A stretch of 33,838 nt of DNA. It comes from Synechococcaceae cyanobacterium (GTDB lineage: Bacteria; Cyanobacteriota; Cyanobacteriia; PCC-6307; Cyanobiaceae). Of this stretch, positions 10,305 to 18,976 are shown one piece after another. The position numbers and the translations under genes were made by a program. Position 1 is the first letter of the stretch. Each line of letters begins with the position of its first letter. The stretch spans positions 1 to 33,838 of the forward strand of contig CANGZM010000007.1 in NCBI GenBank assembly GCA_947458155.1. Direction: 5' to 3'. Under the pieces are notes generated by a model, which worked only from the letters and a program-made list of their open reading frames with translations, did no database searches and was not told where the DNA came from.

Positions 10305-13169
10305 TCAGGCGGAGGTCACCTCCTGGGGGACCTGGGGTTGGAACATGAACATCGAATAAATAACATTACGACGCATCTGAGTCATCATCTCAAGGAACAT
10401 ATCATAGCCTTCATTCTTGTATTCAATCAGCGGATCCTTCTGGCCGTAGCCCCGCAGTCCGACGGATTCACGCAAGGAATCCATGGCCTGTAAATGCTCG
10501 CGCCAGAGGGTATCGATTTGCTGCAGCACAAAAAATCGTTCAGCTTCGCGCATCAGGCCGGGACGCACCTGATCCACCTGGCCTTCCTTGATGTCATAGG
10601 CATTTCGCAACTGCTCCTGCAGAAAGGCCTTGAGTTCATCGATGGAAAGTCCCTGAAGTTGCTCGGGCTGCAGATCTTGGAGCAGATAGATAAATTCCTT
10701 AACCTTGTCCAGAAGGCGGGTCAAGTCCCATTCTTCCGGGGGCAGATCGGGATTGACATAGGCATCAACAATTTCATTGACAGTCTTTTCGCCAAATTCA
10801 ATGACTTGTGACTTGAGCTCCTTACCCTCAAGCACCCGACGCCGCACACCATAAACGGCCTTGCGCTGATTATTCATCACCTCATCGTATTCAAAAACCT
10901 GTTTACGAATGTCGTAGTAATAGGTTTCGACCTTCTTCTGGGCCCCTTCCAGGGAGCGGGTCAGCATGCCGGATTCAATGGGCATATCCTCCTCAACCCG
11001 GAAGGCATTCATGAGTCCGGCCACCCGCTCTCCGCCAAAAATTCGCAGCAGGTTGTCCTCCAACGAAAGGAAAAAACGCGTACTGCCTGGATCCCCCTGA
11101 CGACCGGCCCGACCCCGTAACTGATTATCCACCCGTCGGGACTCATGGCGTTCGGTGCCGATGACATGCAAACCGCCAGCCCCACGGACCTGCTCCTCCT
11201 CTTGGCGCACGACCAAGTCATATTCGGCCTTGACGCGGCCGATCATCTCGCGCATCCAGGTGATTTCCGGATTATCCACGGGGGCCTTTTCAGCCGCCTG
11301 GGCAATGCGATCTTCGAGTTCGAGCACCGTGAGGCTGCGCTCACCCCAGGTCTTGACGAGGTGGCTGGCCAATGCTGAGAGATCATGCTCGGTCTCGGCT
11401 GAGAGGGCACAGGGGAAAAGGGTGCCCAAGGCCCTGGCCTCGCTCGGGGGCAGGGCAGCGGCGAGGACAGCCTCGGCCCCAAAGCCAGCGGCGGGCGAGG
11501 CCGAAGCGGGCAAGGGCACGGGGGGCCGGTTGCTTTCGTCTGGTCGAACCAGCCGGTTCAGTAACACCTCGCGCAACTTGAGACGGGCCATGTAATCGCT
11601 GTTGCCACCGAGAATGATGTCCGTACCCCGTCCAGCCATGTTTGTGGCGATGGTGACGGCTCCGGCGCGACCCGCCTGGGCAACGATTTCAGCCTCCCGC
11701 TCGACATTCTCGGGTTTGGCATTAAGCAAGTTATGGGGAATCTGCTGCTCAGCCAGCAGGCTGGAGAGCAATTCAGACTTCTCGACGCTGGTGGTTCCCA
11801 CCAAAACAGGGCGGCCGCCCCGGTGAATCTCGGCCGTCTCTAGGGCAACTGCGCGCCACTTGGCTGTCTCGGATTTGTACACCTGATCGGTCCAATCGGA
11901 GCGGGAGCGAGACCGGTTGGTGGGCACCACGGCTACCTCCAACTTATAGGTTTTTTCGAATTCCACTTCTTCGGTCTTGGCGGTGCCGGTCATACCGGCA
12001 AGACGCGGATAGAGCAGAAAGAAGTTTTGATAGGTAATGCTGGCCAAGGTCTGGGTTTCGGGCTGGATAGGCAGCTGCTCTTTGGCCTCAATCGCCTGAT
12101 GCAAACCATCACTCCAGCGGCGACCAGGCATGACCCTTCCGGTAAATTCATCGACAATCACCGCATCGGTGCCGCGCACGATGTAGTTGACATCGTTAAC
12201 GAAAAGCTCCTTGGCTTTAAGAGCGTTGTTGATAAAATGAGCCCAGGGATCCTTCGGATCAAATAGATCTTGCACCCCCAGCAGCTGCTCGGCCCTGGCA
12301 TAGCCTTCATCGGTAAGGGTAACGTTCCGCTGTTTCTCATCTACTTCATAATCACCTTCTGGATCAATACCGTCCTTACCCATTTCGGCAGAACGAATCA
12401 ACTGACTGGCAATTTCCGCTGCTGCTCGGTATTTCTCTTGGGGACGTTCAACCTGTCCAGAAATAATTAGAGGCGTACGAGCTTCGTCGACAAGAATAGA
12501 ATCAACTTCATCAATAATGCAAAAGTGGAAATCACGCTGCACCACTTCTGCGATGTCATTCGCCATGTTGTCGCGCAAGTAATCAAAGCCCAGCTCTGAG
12601 TTCGTGGCGTAGGTGATGTCGCAGCCATAGTTGCGCTGCCGCTCAGCCGGAGCCATTTCCTGCTGGATCAAACCGACGGAAAGCCCCAGGAAGCGGTGCA
12701 CCTGGCCCATCCACTCGGCATCGCGGCGGGCCAAGTAATCATTCACCGTAACCACATGAACCCCGCGCCCCGTCAGGGCGTTGAGGTAGGCGGGCAGGGT
12801 GGCCACGAGGGTCTTGCCTTCACCGGTCTTCATCTCGGCAATCTGGCCGTCGTGCAGCACCATGCCGCCAATCAACTGGACATCAAAGTGGCGCATGCCA
12901 AGCACCCGCTTGCCAGCCTCGCGGACCACCGCGAAAGCCTGGGGCAGCAATTCGTCCAGCAATTTGCGCTCCCGGTTGGCGCTTGCTTCTGGAGTGCCAC
13001 CAAGGCTGCGAGCCTGGTCAAGCTTGGCGCGAAATTCGGCGGTCAATCCCCGCAGCTGGTCATCGCTGAGGGGAGTGATCTCCTCCTCGAGCAGGTTGAT
13101 GTCGGAAACAATCGGCTGGTAGCGCTTCAGCTTGCGGGTATTGGGGTCACCCAGCAGCAGCTTGAGCAT
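10305..13169 (-). CDS. secA: Preprotein translocase ATPase SecA
   Basis: SecA is the motor ATPase that drives preproteins through SecYEG; in cyanobacteria it serves both plasma and thylakoid membranes. The 954-residue product has Walker A MKTGEGKT (113-120), the Walker B DEVDS (220-224), the preprotein cross-linking region, and the second ATPase half with [14 protein letters not shown] and [20 protein letters not shown]. The scaffold and helical wing follow. There is an acidic and proline-rich insertion after RLVRPDESN (about 560-680), typical of cyanobacterial SecA. The C-terminal zinc/SecB-binding CxCx8CH motif is absent, as is usual in this phylum. Parts (10320-10560 and 12170-12520) are clearly AT-richer than neighbours. 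The start is ATG at 13169. Confidence 0.97.
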   Translation of the reverse strand: MLKLLLGDPNTRKLKRYQPIVSDINLLEEEITPLSDDQLRGLTAEFRAKLDQARSLGGTPEASANRERKLLDELLPQAFAVVREAGKRVLGMRHFDVQLIGGMVLHDGQIAEMKTGEGKTLVATLPAYLNALTGRGVHVVTVNDYLARRDAEWMGQVHRFLGLSVGLIQQEMAPAERQRNYGCDITYATNSELGFDYLRDNMANDIAEVVQRDFHFCIIDEVDSILVDEARTPLIISGQVERPQEKYRAAAEIASQLIRSAEMGKDGIDPEGDYEVDEKQRNVTLTDEGYARAEQLLGVQDLFDPKDPWAHFINNALKAKELFVNDVNYIVRGTDAVIVDEFTGRVMPGRRWSDGLHQAIEAKEQLPIQPETQTLASITYQNFFLLYPRLAGMTGTAKTEEVEFEKTYKLEVAVVPTNRSRSRSDWTDQVYKSETAKWRAVALETAEIHRGGRPVLVGTTSVEKSELLSSLLAEQQIPHNLLNAKPENVEREAEIVAQAGRAGAVTIATNMAGRGTDIILGGNSDYMARLKLREVLLNRLVRPDESNRPPVPLPASASPAAGFGAEAVLAAALPPSEARALGTLFPCALSAETEHDLSALASHLVKTWGERSLTVLELEDRIAQAAEKAPVDNPEITWMREMIGRVKAEYDLVVRQEEEQVRGAGGLHVIGTERHESRRVDNQLRGRAGRQGDPGSTRFFLSLEDNLLRIFGGERVAGLMNAFRVEEDMPIESGMLTRSLEGAQKKVETYYYDIRKQVFEYDEVMNNQRKAVYGVRRRVLEGKELKSQVIEFGEKTVNEIVDAYVNPDLPPEEWDLTRLLDKVKEFIYLLQDLQPEQLQGLSIDELKAFLQEQLRNAYDIKEGQVDQVRPGLMREAERFFVLQQIDTLWREHLQAMDSLRESVGLRGYGQKDPLIEYKNEGYDMFLEMMTQMRRNVIYSMFMFQPQVPQEVTSA

Positions 13170-13564
13170 GGAGAAGGCCTGTCCGTACTTGCTAACCCTA
13201 CCATCGCAAAACCGTGGCCGAGAGCGAAGAAACGTGCTGCCGCAAGGGTTCTCGGCGTCCTATTCGTCGGGTATCCGCACCTGCAGGGGGTGCAGGGCGC
13301 CGGCCCTGTCGCAGCACCGATTAAGGCCTGGAGCCGTGGGACTGCTGAGACAAGCGGGCCGTCACAAACGTGCCACCGTGCTGTCCGGATCAGCACGCGG
13401 ATGCTTGGGCTGCCATGGCGCATCCAACCCGCCGATCTATTGCCGTTATCGCTACCAGCATCCGAGTGCCTGCCGGCCAATTCATTGCCGACAGCTGGCG
13501 CCAGCGTTGCGAGCGAAGGACATCGAGCCTATTGATACAATTCCATGAACGTCTAGGCATTCAG
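13170..13564. other. 395-bp intergenic gap between secA and the polysaccharide genes
   Basis: The gap separates the divergent secA and GT2 genes and must carry the secA promoter. All six frames were read; the open frames (for example 13370 onward, in frame with the GT2 gene) have no recognisable protein character. No tRNA, repeat or IS end was seen. It marks the change from core genes to the surface-glycan island. Confidence 0.6.
13533..13541 (+). promoter_or_regulatory. Possible extended -10 element for the GT2-GT4 pair
   Basis: TGATACAAT matches the extended -10 pattern TGnTATAAT with one mismatch in the hexamer. It lies 23 bp before the ATG at 13565, giving a very short leader. No convincing -35 is present. 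A weak, sequence-only call. Confidence 0.25.
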
Positions 13565-14575
13565 ATGAGGCTAGCGATCCTGGTAGTTTCACGCACAGCG
13601 AGTCTGCTCAATACCATTCTGGCATCCCTAAATCAGGCCTGCAGCCTCAATCCCCTGGATGTAGAAATTCTTTGCTCGTGGAATGGATCCAGCGAAGAAG
13701 AAAGAAAGATTTCCAACACAAGTCGTTATGATTTTCACATTGCCCAACGGACTCCCTATCATTTTGCGAGTAATGTAAATAGTCTTGTTCGTCTATCCAA
13801 TTCCCATCTGGTCATGGTAGCCAACGATGATCTGATTCTTGATCCTGGCTGTGTAGATGCGGGCATTCGAACCCTGGAAAGCAGATCTGAGATTGGTCTG
13901 GTGGGCGCCGTCCTGCGGAACAAGGCCGGTGAGATAGGCCATGTGGGCATCAACTTTGACTTGAGAGGTTCGGCCTATCACATCTTGGATCAATTAGTGC
14001 CGGCTAGCAACCCAGAATTAAAGACCACTGGTCCGGTGGTGGCTGTTACCGGGGCGTTGCAGTGGATAAGACGAAGCGATGCCCTCGCCACTCCTCTAAA
14101 TGAAAGTTATCGAGTCTGTGGAGAAGACGTGGAGCTCTGCTTGGATCTGCAACAGCAGCTGGGCAAACAGGTGTGGCTATGCGGTGAAGCGGAAGCGATT
14201 CACGAGGCAGAAAGCAGCCGGGCGCATCAACCAGATCAGGCAGCAAACAGCGAGGACCTGCTGCGGCTGCGATCGCGGTATCACGACTTTGTACTCCAGG
14301 CCAGCCCTGCACAGCTGCAGCTGCTGCTCGAAAAACAGCAGTGGGAAAGCATGTGGCTTCGTGATTTGATTCAACAGCGCAACATGCTCTTTGACGAACG
14401 GGTAATGACCATTGAAGAGCGCCATGCCCAGCTGGATCTGAAGAAGGAGATAGAACTCCAAGGTTTGCGGCATGACGCCCGCGCACTCGAAGACTTGAAT
14501 GAAGAGCGACTGCGACTCAAAGCATTATTGGAGCGTCGGCCTACTGTGTTGGGCCGCCAGGGGGAATGGGAATGA
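13565..14575 (+). CDS. Family 2 (GT-A) glycosyltransferase with C-terminal coiled coil
   Basis: The 336-residue protein starts LAILVVSRTASLLNTILASL, the beginning of a GT-A fold like rhamnosyl/galactosyl GT2 enzymes. Other features are NDD (87-89, the DxD-like metal site, in MVANDDLILD), VTGALQWIRRSDA, CGEDVELCLDLQQ (Glu-Asp 187-188, catalytic-base position) and IHEAESSR (212-219). Residues about 235-330 are rich in Leu, Glu, Gln and Arg (LLEKQQWESMWLRDL, MTIEERHAQLDLKKEIELQG) and look like a long coiled coil, perhaps for partner binding. The start is ATG at 13565. It overlaps the next gene by 10 bp (ATG at 14566), so the pair is co-translated. Probable role: addition of one sugar of the exported glycan; donor unknown. 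Confidence 0.85.
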   Translation: MRLAILVVSRTASLLNTILASLNQACSLNPLDVEILCSWNGSSEEERKISNTSRYDFHIAQRTPYHFASNVNSLVRLSNSHLVMVANDDLILDPGCVDAGIRTLESRSEIGLVGAVLRNKAGEIGHVGINFDLRGSAYHILDQLVPASNPELKTTGPVVAVTGALQWIRRSDALATPLNESYRVCGEDVELCLDLQQQLGKQVWLCGEAEAIHEAESSRAHQPDQAANSEDLLRLRSRYHDFVLQASPAQLQLLLEKQQWESMWLRDLIQQRNMLFDERVMTIEERHAQLDLKKEIELQGLRHDARALEDLNEERLRLKALLERRPTVLGRQGEWE

Positions 14576-16200
14576 GCCTAGATACCACCCGCAGCTACCA
14601 GAGCGACCTGGAAGGCTTGAAAGTCTTGATAACAGCCATTGACCTGGAACAGAGCGAACATCGCGGCATAGCCGTGTTTACCAAAGGGTTGCTGAAGGCC
14701 CTGCGCCAAGCTGGAGCCGAAGTGTGGCTATTGACGCAGTTTGATCCCTCCATGGCCGACGTGGAGTCCCGCCAACTACCAACCAGTACAAGCCAGCTGA
14801 TCTTCTCTGCCAGGGTGCTGGATAGCCTCGATATCGGCCAGCTGACACAGGGCTTCAAAGAGCAACAATCGCCGCTCAGTCGCTTGCCATTCCGACCGAC
14901 ATGGCGAAAGCAACTAGGCCGCATCAAGAGACTGATTACCATTCTGTTTCCTAGGCGGCATTTTGATCTTGGTCGCCTCAAGGCTTTGCCCCTGCATGGC
15001 ATCTATGACAATCCCTATCTGCAAAGCGAGAGGCTTGCCTACCTCCAGAACGTCGACGGCATCATCTGCGCCAATGATCTGTTTGTCCACTCGTTTCGCC
15101 TCGCCCAACAGCGGCAGGGTCATCGACTGCGCCTGGACCTAAATGGTTTCGATGGCCTGGTGTGCACGTGCCCCATCAACATCGAAACCCGCCATGCGAG
15201 GTTTCTTGTGCAAACCATTCATGACCTAATTCCTCTGGAGTATGTGCCAACAAGTGACGATGCCGTTACGTTTTCTCGACGACTCAAGGCCTGTGCAAGC
15301 AGTGCCCGGCTATTCGTATCGGATTCAACGCGCTATAAATACGAATCAGTTATCTTGCAAGATTTCAAGACACCTGACCCACATGCCAGCTGCGTTGCCA
15401 TCCAATCCCCATCACTCACCTTTCCAGCCGACGCCTGTGACTGGGAAGCTCGCATTCCTGAACTATCGCTGAATGCTGAAGGGCAGAAGCGCAACCAACT
15501 GCTAAAACCCTGCCACTACTTTCTGTTCAACTCATCAGTGGAGCCCAGAAAGAATCTACTCTTTGTCCTCAAGGCTTTTGTTGAGTCAGGTGTTGAGCGC
15601 CGTGGAGTCAAGCTGTGTATCACCGGCAAGCTGAAGGCGGATAGCTACAGCATGCAGGTAAAAAATCTGGTGCAGAACCATCCAGATATCATCCTGATGG
15701 GCTATGTGGATGAAGCCACCAAGCGCCAGCTGTTCCTCAACGCCCTTGCTGTCGTGAGCCCTTCCCTGGTAGAGGGTTTCGGGATCCCGGTGCTGGACGC
15801 CGCCTGCCTGGGGCTACCTGTGATTGCCAGCCCATCGGAATCGCACCGCGAGATCCTCAGCCTGCATGATTTCGAGCAGCACGTGCTGCTGTGCAGCACG
15901 CTCGAAACCAGCGACTGGGCCAGTGCGATGCGTCTTACGGTGGTTAAGCTGGAACGTCTGCGACAAGAAGCCTGCGGTGGAGAGTCCAGCCAGCTGCAGG
16001 ACCAGCGGGAGAAGCTCTGGCTGGATGAGCTGCGCCAGCAACGAATTCATCGTTACTGGCATTTGCAGCGCTCAATTGATGCCGCCTTCCAGGCTTCTAT
16101 CACCCGAGTGATCCAGGAAGAACTCACGTTGAGGAACTCCATGGGACACCCAGACCGACCTCAAGCAGCGGCGAGCGCACCGATCAGCTCCCGGATCTGA
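14566..16200 (+). CDS. Family 4 (GT-B) glycosyltransferase, WbaZ/mannosyltransferase-like
   Basis: A 544-residue retaining GT-B enzyme. The C-terminal nucleotide-sugar half has FNSSVEPRKNLLFVLKAF (Arg328-Lys329 for the diphosphate), LCITGKLKADS, ILMGYVDEATKRQLF and SPSLVEGFGIPVLDAACLGL. In the usual E-x7-E motif the second Glu is replaced by Asp (E403, D411). The N-terminal half contains TIHDLIPLEYVPT and FVSDSTRYKYE, as in mannosyltransferases of O-antigen loci. It is longer than the usual 370-400 residues because of extra sequence at about 75-200. It overlaps the upstream GT2 by 10 bp, and its last 40 bp overlap the end of the convergent minus-strand GT4. Confidence 0.88.
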   Translation: MGMSLDTTRSYQSDLEGLKVLITAIDLEQSEHRGIAVFTKGLLKALRQAGAEVWLLTQFDPSMADVESRQLPTSTSQLIFSARVLDSLDIGQLTQGFKEQQSPLSRLPFRPTWRKQLGRIKRLITILFPRRHFDLGRLKALPLHGIYDNPYLQSERLAYLQNVDGIICANDLFVHSFRLAQQRQGHRLRLDLNGFDGLVCTCPINIETRHARFLVQTIHDLIPLEYVPTSDDAVTFSRRLKACASSARLFVSDSTRYKYESVILQDFKTPDPHASCVAIQSPSLTFPADACDWEARIPELSLNAEGQKRNQLLKPCHYFLFNSSVEPRKNLLFVLKAFVESGVERRGVKLCITGKLKADSYSMQVKNLVQNHPDIILMGYVDEATKRQLFLNALAVVSPSLVEGFGIPVLDAACLGLPVIASPSESHREILSLHDFEQHVLLCSTLETSDWASAMRLTVVKLERLRQEACGGESSQLQDQREKLWLDELRQQRIHRYWHLQRSIDAAFQASITRVIQEELTLRNSMGHPDRPQAAASAPISSRI

Positions 16201-17264
16201 TCCACCTGGCGGGCAAGATTCATCCTTCCTGCCAGCAGATAGCCCGCCTCTGATACCTCGTGCCAGGTGGACACCCCCCGCCGCAGCTGCTGCAGATGGT
16301 CAGCCAGCACAGAGCCATCATCCTGCAAGGGAAAGAACAGGGAGCTGCCCTCATGGAACTCGCGATGCACAGGGATCTCACTGATCACGGTAGGTAAACC
16401 TTCGGCCTTGGCCTCCAGCACCGGGTAGTCAAATCCCTCCTCAGTGCTGGCCGAAAGCAAGGCCAGACTCTGTCGCAAGTGCATGACCAACTCCTGCGGT
16501 TCAAGGGACGGCAGCAGCTGGACCTGGCCGGGACGGGGTAGGTCCCGGCACAGGCGCTGCAGCCGATGGGTCTCACGGCCAGCACGTCCCACGATGCGAA
16601 CGATGCCAAGCCAATCCGGCAGGCGCTGCTGCACACCAGCAAGGGCCCGCAACAGCCCTGCCAGATTTTTGTTGGCATCGTGCCGAGCCAGCACAAGCAG
16701 ATCTTCGCTGGCCGGCGCTTGGATGCGCTCGCGCACCACGTCAATGCCATTGGGCACGACGCTGATGCGCTCGGCAGCCACCCCGAAAGCCAGCAACTGA
16801 TCGGCGACATAATGGCTGATCGCCACAATCCTGCTGGCACAGCGCAGATGGCGGGGTTGCCAGAGGCGATAGCGCAACCAGGCCTTACGGCTGTTGGGCT
16901 GCACCAGGGGTGTGAGGTCGTGGCAGGTGATCAACTGCGGCACATGGGGCCATTGCAGCAAGGCATCGAAGAAAGGCGAATAGATCACCTCCAGATCTTC
17001 CAGGCCCAATCCCCGTTCGGCCAGGAGGCGGGGCAGGTCCAGGCCGTGCTGAACCAGGCTGTAACGCTGCAGTAGCGCCATCCGCCGCTGGGGCGCCTGG
17101 CTGGGTGGCTCGGGCTGCCAGGTCAGCGGATCAATCAACATCCCCCGGCCGGAGGCGTCAAGTTGAAGCCGCAGCCCTGGCAACTGGGGCACCACCCGCT
17201 GGACATAGCTGCCAAATCCGGAGTGACCCGGCAGCCAGGAAAGCAGGTTGATCAATTGTGGCAA
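16161..17264 (-). CDS. Family 4 (GT-B) glycosyltransferase
   Basis: A 367-residue GT-B enzyme with LITCHDLTPLVQP, RIVAISHYVADQLLAFG, ISVVPNGIDVV, VLARHDANKNLAGLLRAL (Lys199) and the E-x7-E motif STEEGFDYPVLEA (Glu276 and Glu284). The start is probably TTG at 17264: a GGAG (17271-17274) lies 6 nt before it, and the resulting N-terminus PQLINLLSWLPGHSGFGSYV is the expected first strand and loop. It is the last gene of the minus-strand operon, 26 bp after the Wzm stop, and likely acts on the same exported glycan. Its 3' end overlaps the plus-strand GT4 by 40 bp. Confidence 0.88.
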   Translation of the reverse strand: MPQLINLLSWLPGHSGFGSYVQRVVPQLPGLRLQLDASGRGMLIDPLTWQPEPPSQAPQRRMALLQRYSLVQHGLDLPRLLAERGLGLEDLEVIYSPFFDALLQWPHVPQLITCHDLTPLVQPNSRKAWLRYRLWQPRHLRCASRIVAISHYVADQLLAFGVAAERISVVPNGIDVVRERIQAPASEDLLVLARHDANKNLAGLLRALAGVQQRLPDWLGIVRIVGRAGRETHRLQRLCRDLPRPGQVQLLPSLEPQELVMHLRQSLALLSASTEEGFDYPVLEAKAEGLPTVISEIPVHREFHEGSSLFFPLQDDGSVLADHLQQLRRGVSTWHEVSEAGYLLAGRMNLARQVDQIRELIGALAAA

Positions 17265-17290
17265 AACAGACTCCGATGCAGATCAGGACA

Positions 17291-18127
17291 TCAAATCAGG
17301 AATGGAAGATTTGGACGCTCACGATTGAGCAATTTTAGAGCCAGCCAGATGCCAACAATATTGAACAGGAGCAGGACGAATCCAGTGGCCCACTGCACCT
17401 GCCCCAGCATCAACGTATCTCGGACTGGGCTGAGAATACGATAGATAGGGTTAAAGTCGGCCGTCCAGGCCATTGAACCAAGGTTCTTTCTCTTATAAAG
17501 AATTGGCGACAGCAAAAAAATCAACTGCAATAGAATCGGCACCAATTGGTAGATGTCTCTGAACCTGGCCCCCAGCAAACACACCAAGACAGGAAACCAG
17601 TAAAGGAAAAGACACATATTGAGCAGAGGAAACCAGCCAACCAGCAGCAAATTAACCAGCAGACTGTGCTGGAACCAGGTCAGTGCCAGCACAACGAGGA
17701 TAAACGACTGGGCAAAAGTCTGAAGCTGAAACGCCCACTCCTCCAGGGTGTAAAAAATAGGGTTGAGATTAGTATTGTGCACATGGGAATGATTGTGCTC
17801 AAACAGATTTGGCGCCGAGCCAATCGCCGCACTTATGCTGTTCCAGACTACCAAGCCAAGGCCAAGGTAGACAACATAGGTGTTAAAGTCATCTACCTTA
17901 AAGACAGTGCCATAGACCAGGGCCAGGGCTGCGATGGAAAACAGATTGGAAAGTCCAAGCCAGAAACTGCCGAAGAATGTGCGCACAAATCGAGCCCTGG
18001 TGCGGGCCGTGGCCGTAAACCACCAGACGCGGCGCATGGCCCAGGCCTCGCCCAGGGTGCGAAGCACCGAGGCCTGGCGGCGGCCGCCTCGTCCTGGGGA
18101 AGCGGTGTGCAGGGACGTCTTGACCAT
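17291..18127 (-). CDS. wzm: ABC-2 type polysaccharide export permease (Wzm-like)
   Basis: This is the membrane subunit of a polysaccharide ABC exporter, moving lipid-linked glycan across the plasma membrane. The 278 residues hold about six hydrophobic helices (for example SFWLGLSNLFSIAALALVYG, YVVYLGLGLVVWNSISAAIG, FILVVLALTWF, LLVNLLLVGWFPLLNMCLFL, ILLQLIFLLSPILY, GFVLLLFNIVGIWLALKLL). An amphipathic, Arg-rich N-terminus precedes the first helix. LGARFRDIYQLVPILLQ is the hallmark of Wzm/TagG-type permeases. The start ATG shares one base with the Wzt stop (TGATG at 18125-18129), so the subunits are co-translated. Confidence 0.92.
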   Translation of the reverse strand: MVKTSLHTASPGRGGRRQASVLRTLGEAWAMRRVWWFTATARTRARFVRTFFGSFWLGLSNLFSIAALALVYGTVFKVDDFNTYVVYLGLGLVVWNSISAAIGSAPNLFEHNHSHVHNTNLNPIFYTLEEWAFQLQTFAQSFILVVLALTWFQHSLLVNLLLVGWFPLLNMCLFLYWFPVLVCLLGARFRDIYQLVPILLQLIFLLSPILYKRKNLGSMAWTADFNPIYRILSPVRDTLMLGQVQWATGFVLLLFNIVGIWLALKLLNRERPNLPFLI

Positions 18128-18933
18128 CAGCTGTGGTGGTAGAAGGCAAGGGCAGCGTCCAGCGGCCCGTCAAACACAATCTGACCTTCCTGAAACACCA
18201 GACCGCGTTGGCAGAAACGCCGCAGCAGCTCATCGGAATGGGAGGCCAGCAGCAGGGTGCCGGTGGTGGCCAGGAAGGTGTGCAGACGCTCCTGGGCCTT
18301 GTCATAGAAGCTGCTATCCCCGGCCCCGAATCCCTCATCCATGGCCAGGCAGTCGTGGCTGCCGGCGGTGAGTACGGCAAAAAGCAAACGGGCTGCCATG
18401 CCCTGGCTGTAGGTCTTGACCGGCAGGTGAACGAAATCGCCGAGGCCCGAAAACTCCACGACGTCTCTACAGAAGGGCTCAAAACCACGCAAGCTGCCCT
18501 TCACCAGCAGGTAGTGGGCCTTGATGGCCTGCAGCCCACTGAGCTCCGGGCTGGTGATGAAGCCTTTGTGAATCATCGGAAAGACGGGCACCCGCGCCTC
18601 AAAGTGGCCGGCGGTGTGCTGATAGATCCCGGAGATCAACCGCAGGAAGGTGCTCTTGCCGGCACCGTTGTGGCCGATCAGGGCGACCCGCTCCCCTTCC
18701 CGCACCATGCAGTTCACATTCTGGAGAGCCGTGACGACGGCACCGCCACTGCGACGTTTCAACATGCCGCCGGTGACCGAGCGGATCAGGGTGGCTTTAA
18801 GGCTGCGGGTTTCCGTGGTCAGTACGGGAATGTCCAGCCGCACGTCACGCAACTCGAGCACCAGGGCGCGTTGAATCGCCGACTGGGGACTGGAGTCGCT
18901 GGGGAGAGCGATGGATGGAGGATGCTGACGCAA
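18127..18933 (-). CDS. wzt: ABC polysaccharide export ATPase (Wzt-like, short form)
   Basis: The ATPase partner of Wzm. Motifs: Walker A GHNGAGKS (87-94), the signature-like YSQGMAARL, Walker B DCLAMDEGFGAGD and the H-loop LLASHSDELL. The N-terminal LELRDVRLDIPVL and RSLKATLIRSVTGGML are typical of Wzt/KpsT/TagH-type ATPases. At 268 residues it ends soon after the nucleotide-binding domain and lacks the C-terminal carbohydrate-binding domain of E. coli O9a Wzt, resembling the short Wzt of Klebsiella O2a. The start is uncertain: TTG at 18933 gives the full length, whereas GTG at 18861 would start right at the conserved LELRDV block. Confidence 0.92.
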   Translation of the reverse strand: MRQHPPSIALPSDSSPQSAIQRALVLELRDVRLDIPVLTTETRSLKATLIRSVTGGMLKRRSGGAVVTALQNVNCMVREGERVALIGHNGAGKSTFLRLISGIYQHTAGHFEARVPVFPMIHKGFITSPELSGLQAIKAHYLLVKGSLRGFEPFCRDVVEFSGLGDFVHLPVKTYSQGMAARLLFAVLTAGSHDCLAMDEGFGAGDSSFYDKAQERLHTFLATTGTLLLASHSDELLRRFCQRGLVFQEGQIVFDGPLDAALAFYHHS

Positions 18934-18976
18934 GCAGGCCGCCGATCAGGCTGAACCTTGCGAGGTTACCGCTGGC

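Noticed and set aside
12696-13535. Plus-strand open frame opposite the secA start
   Set aside because: Antisense to secA; composition of a shadow frame.
18133-18954. Plus-strand open frame opposite wzt
   Set aside because: Antisense to a complete ABC ATPase with all motifs.
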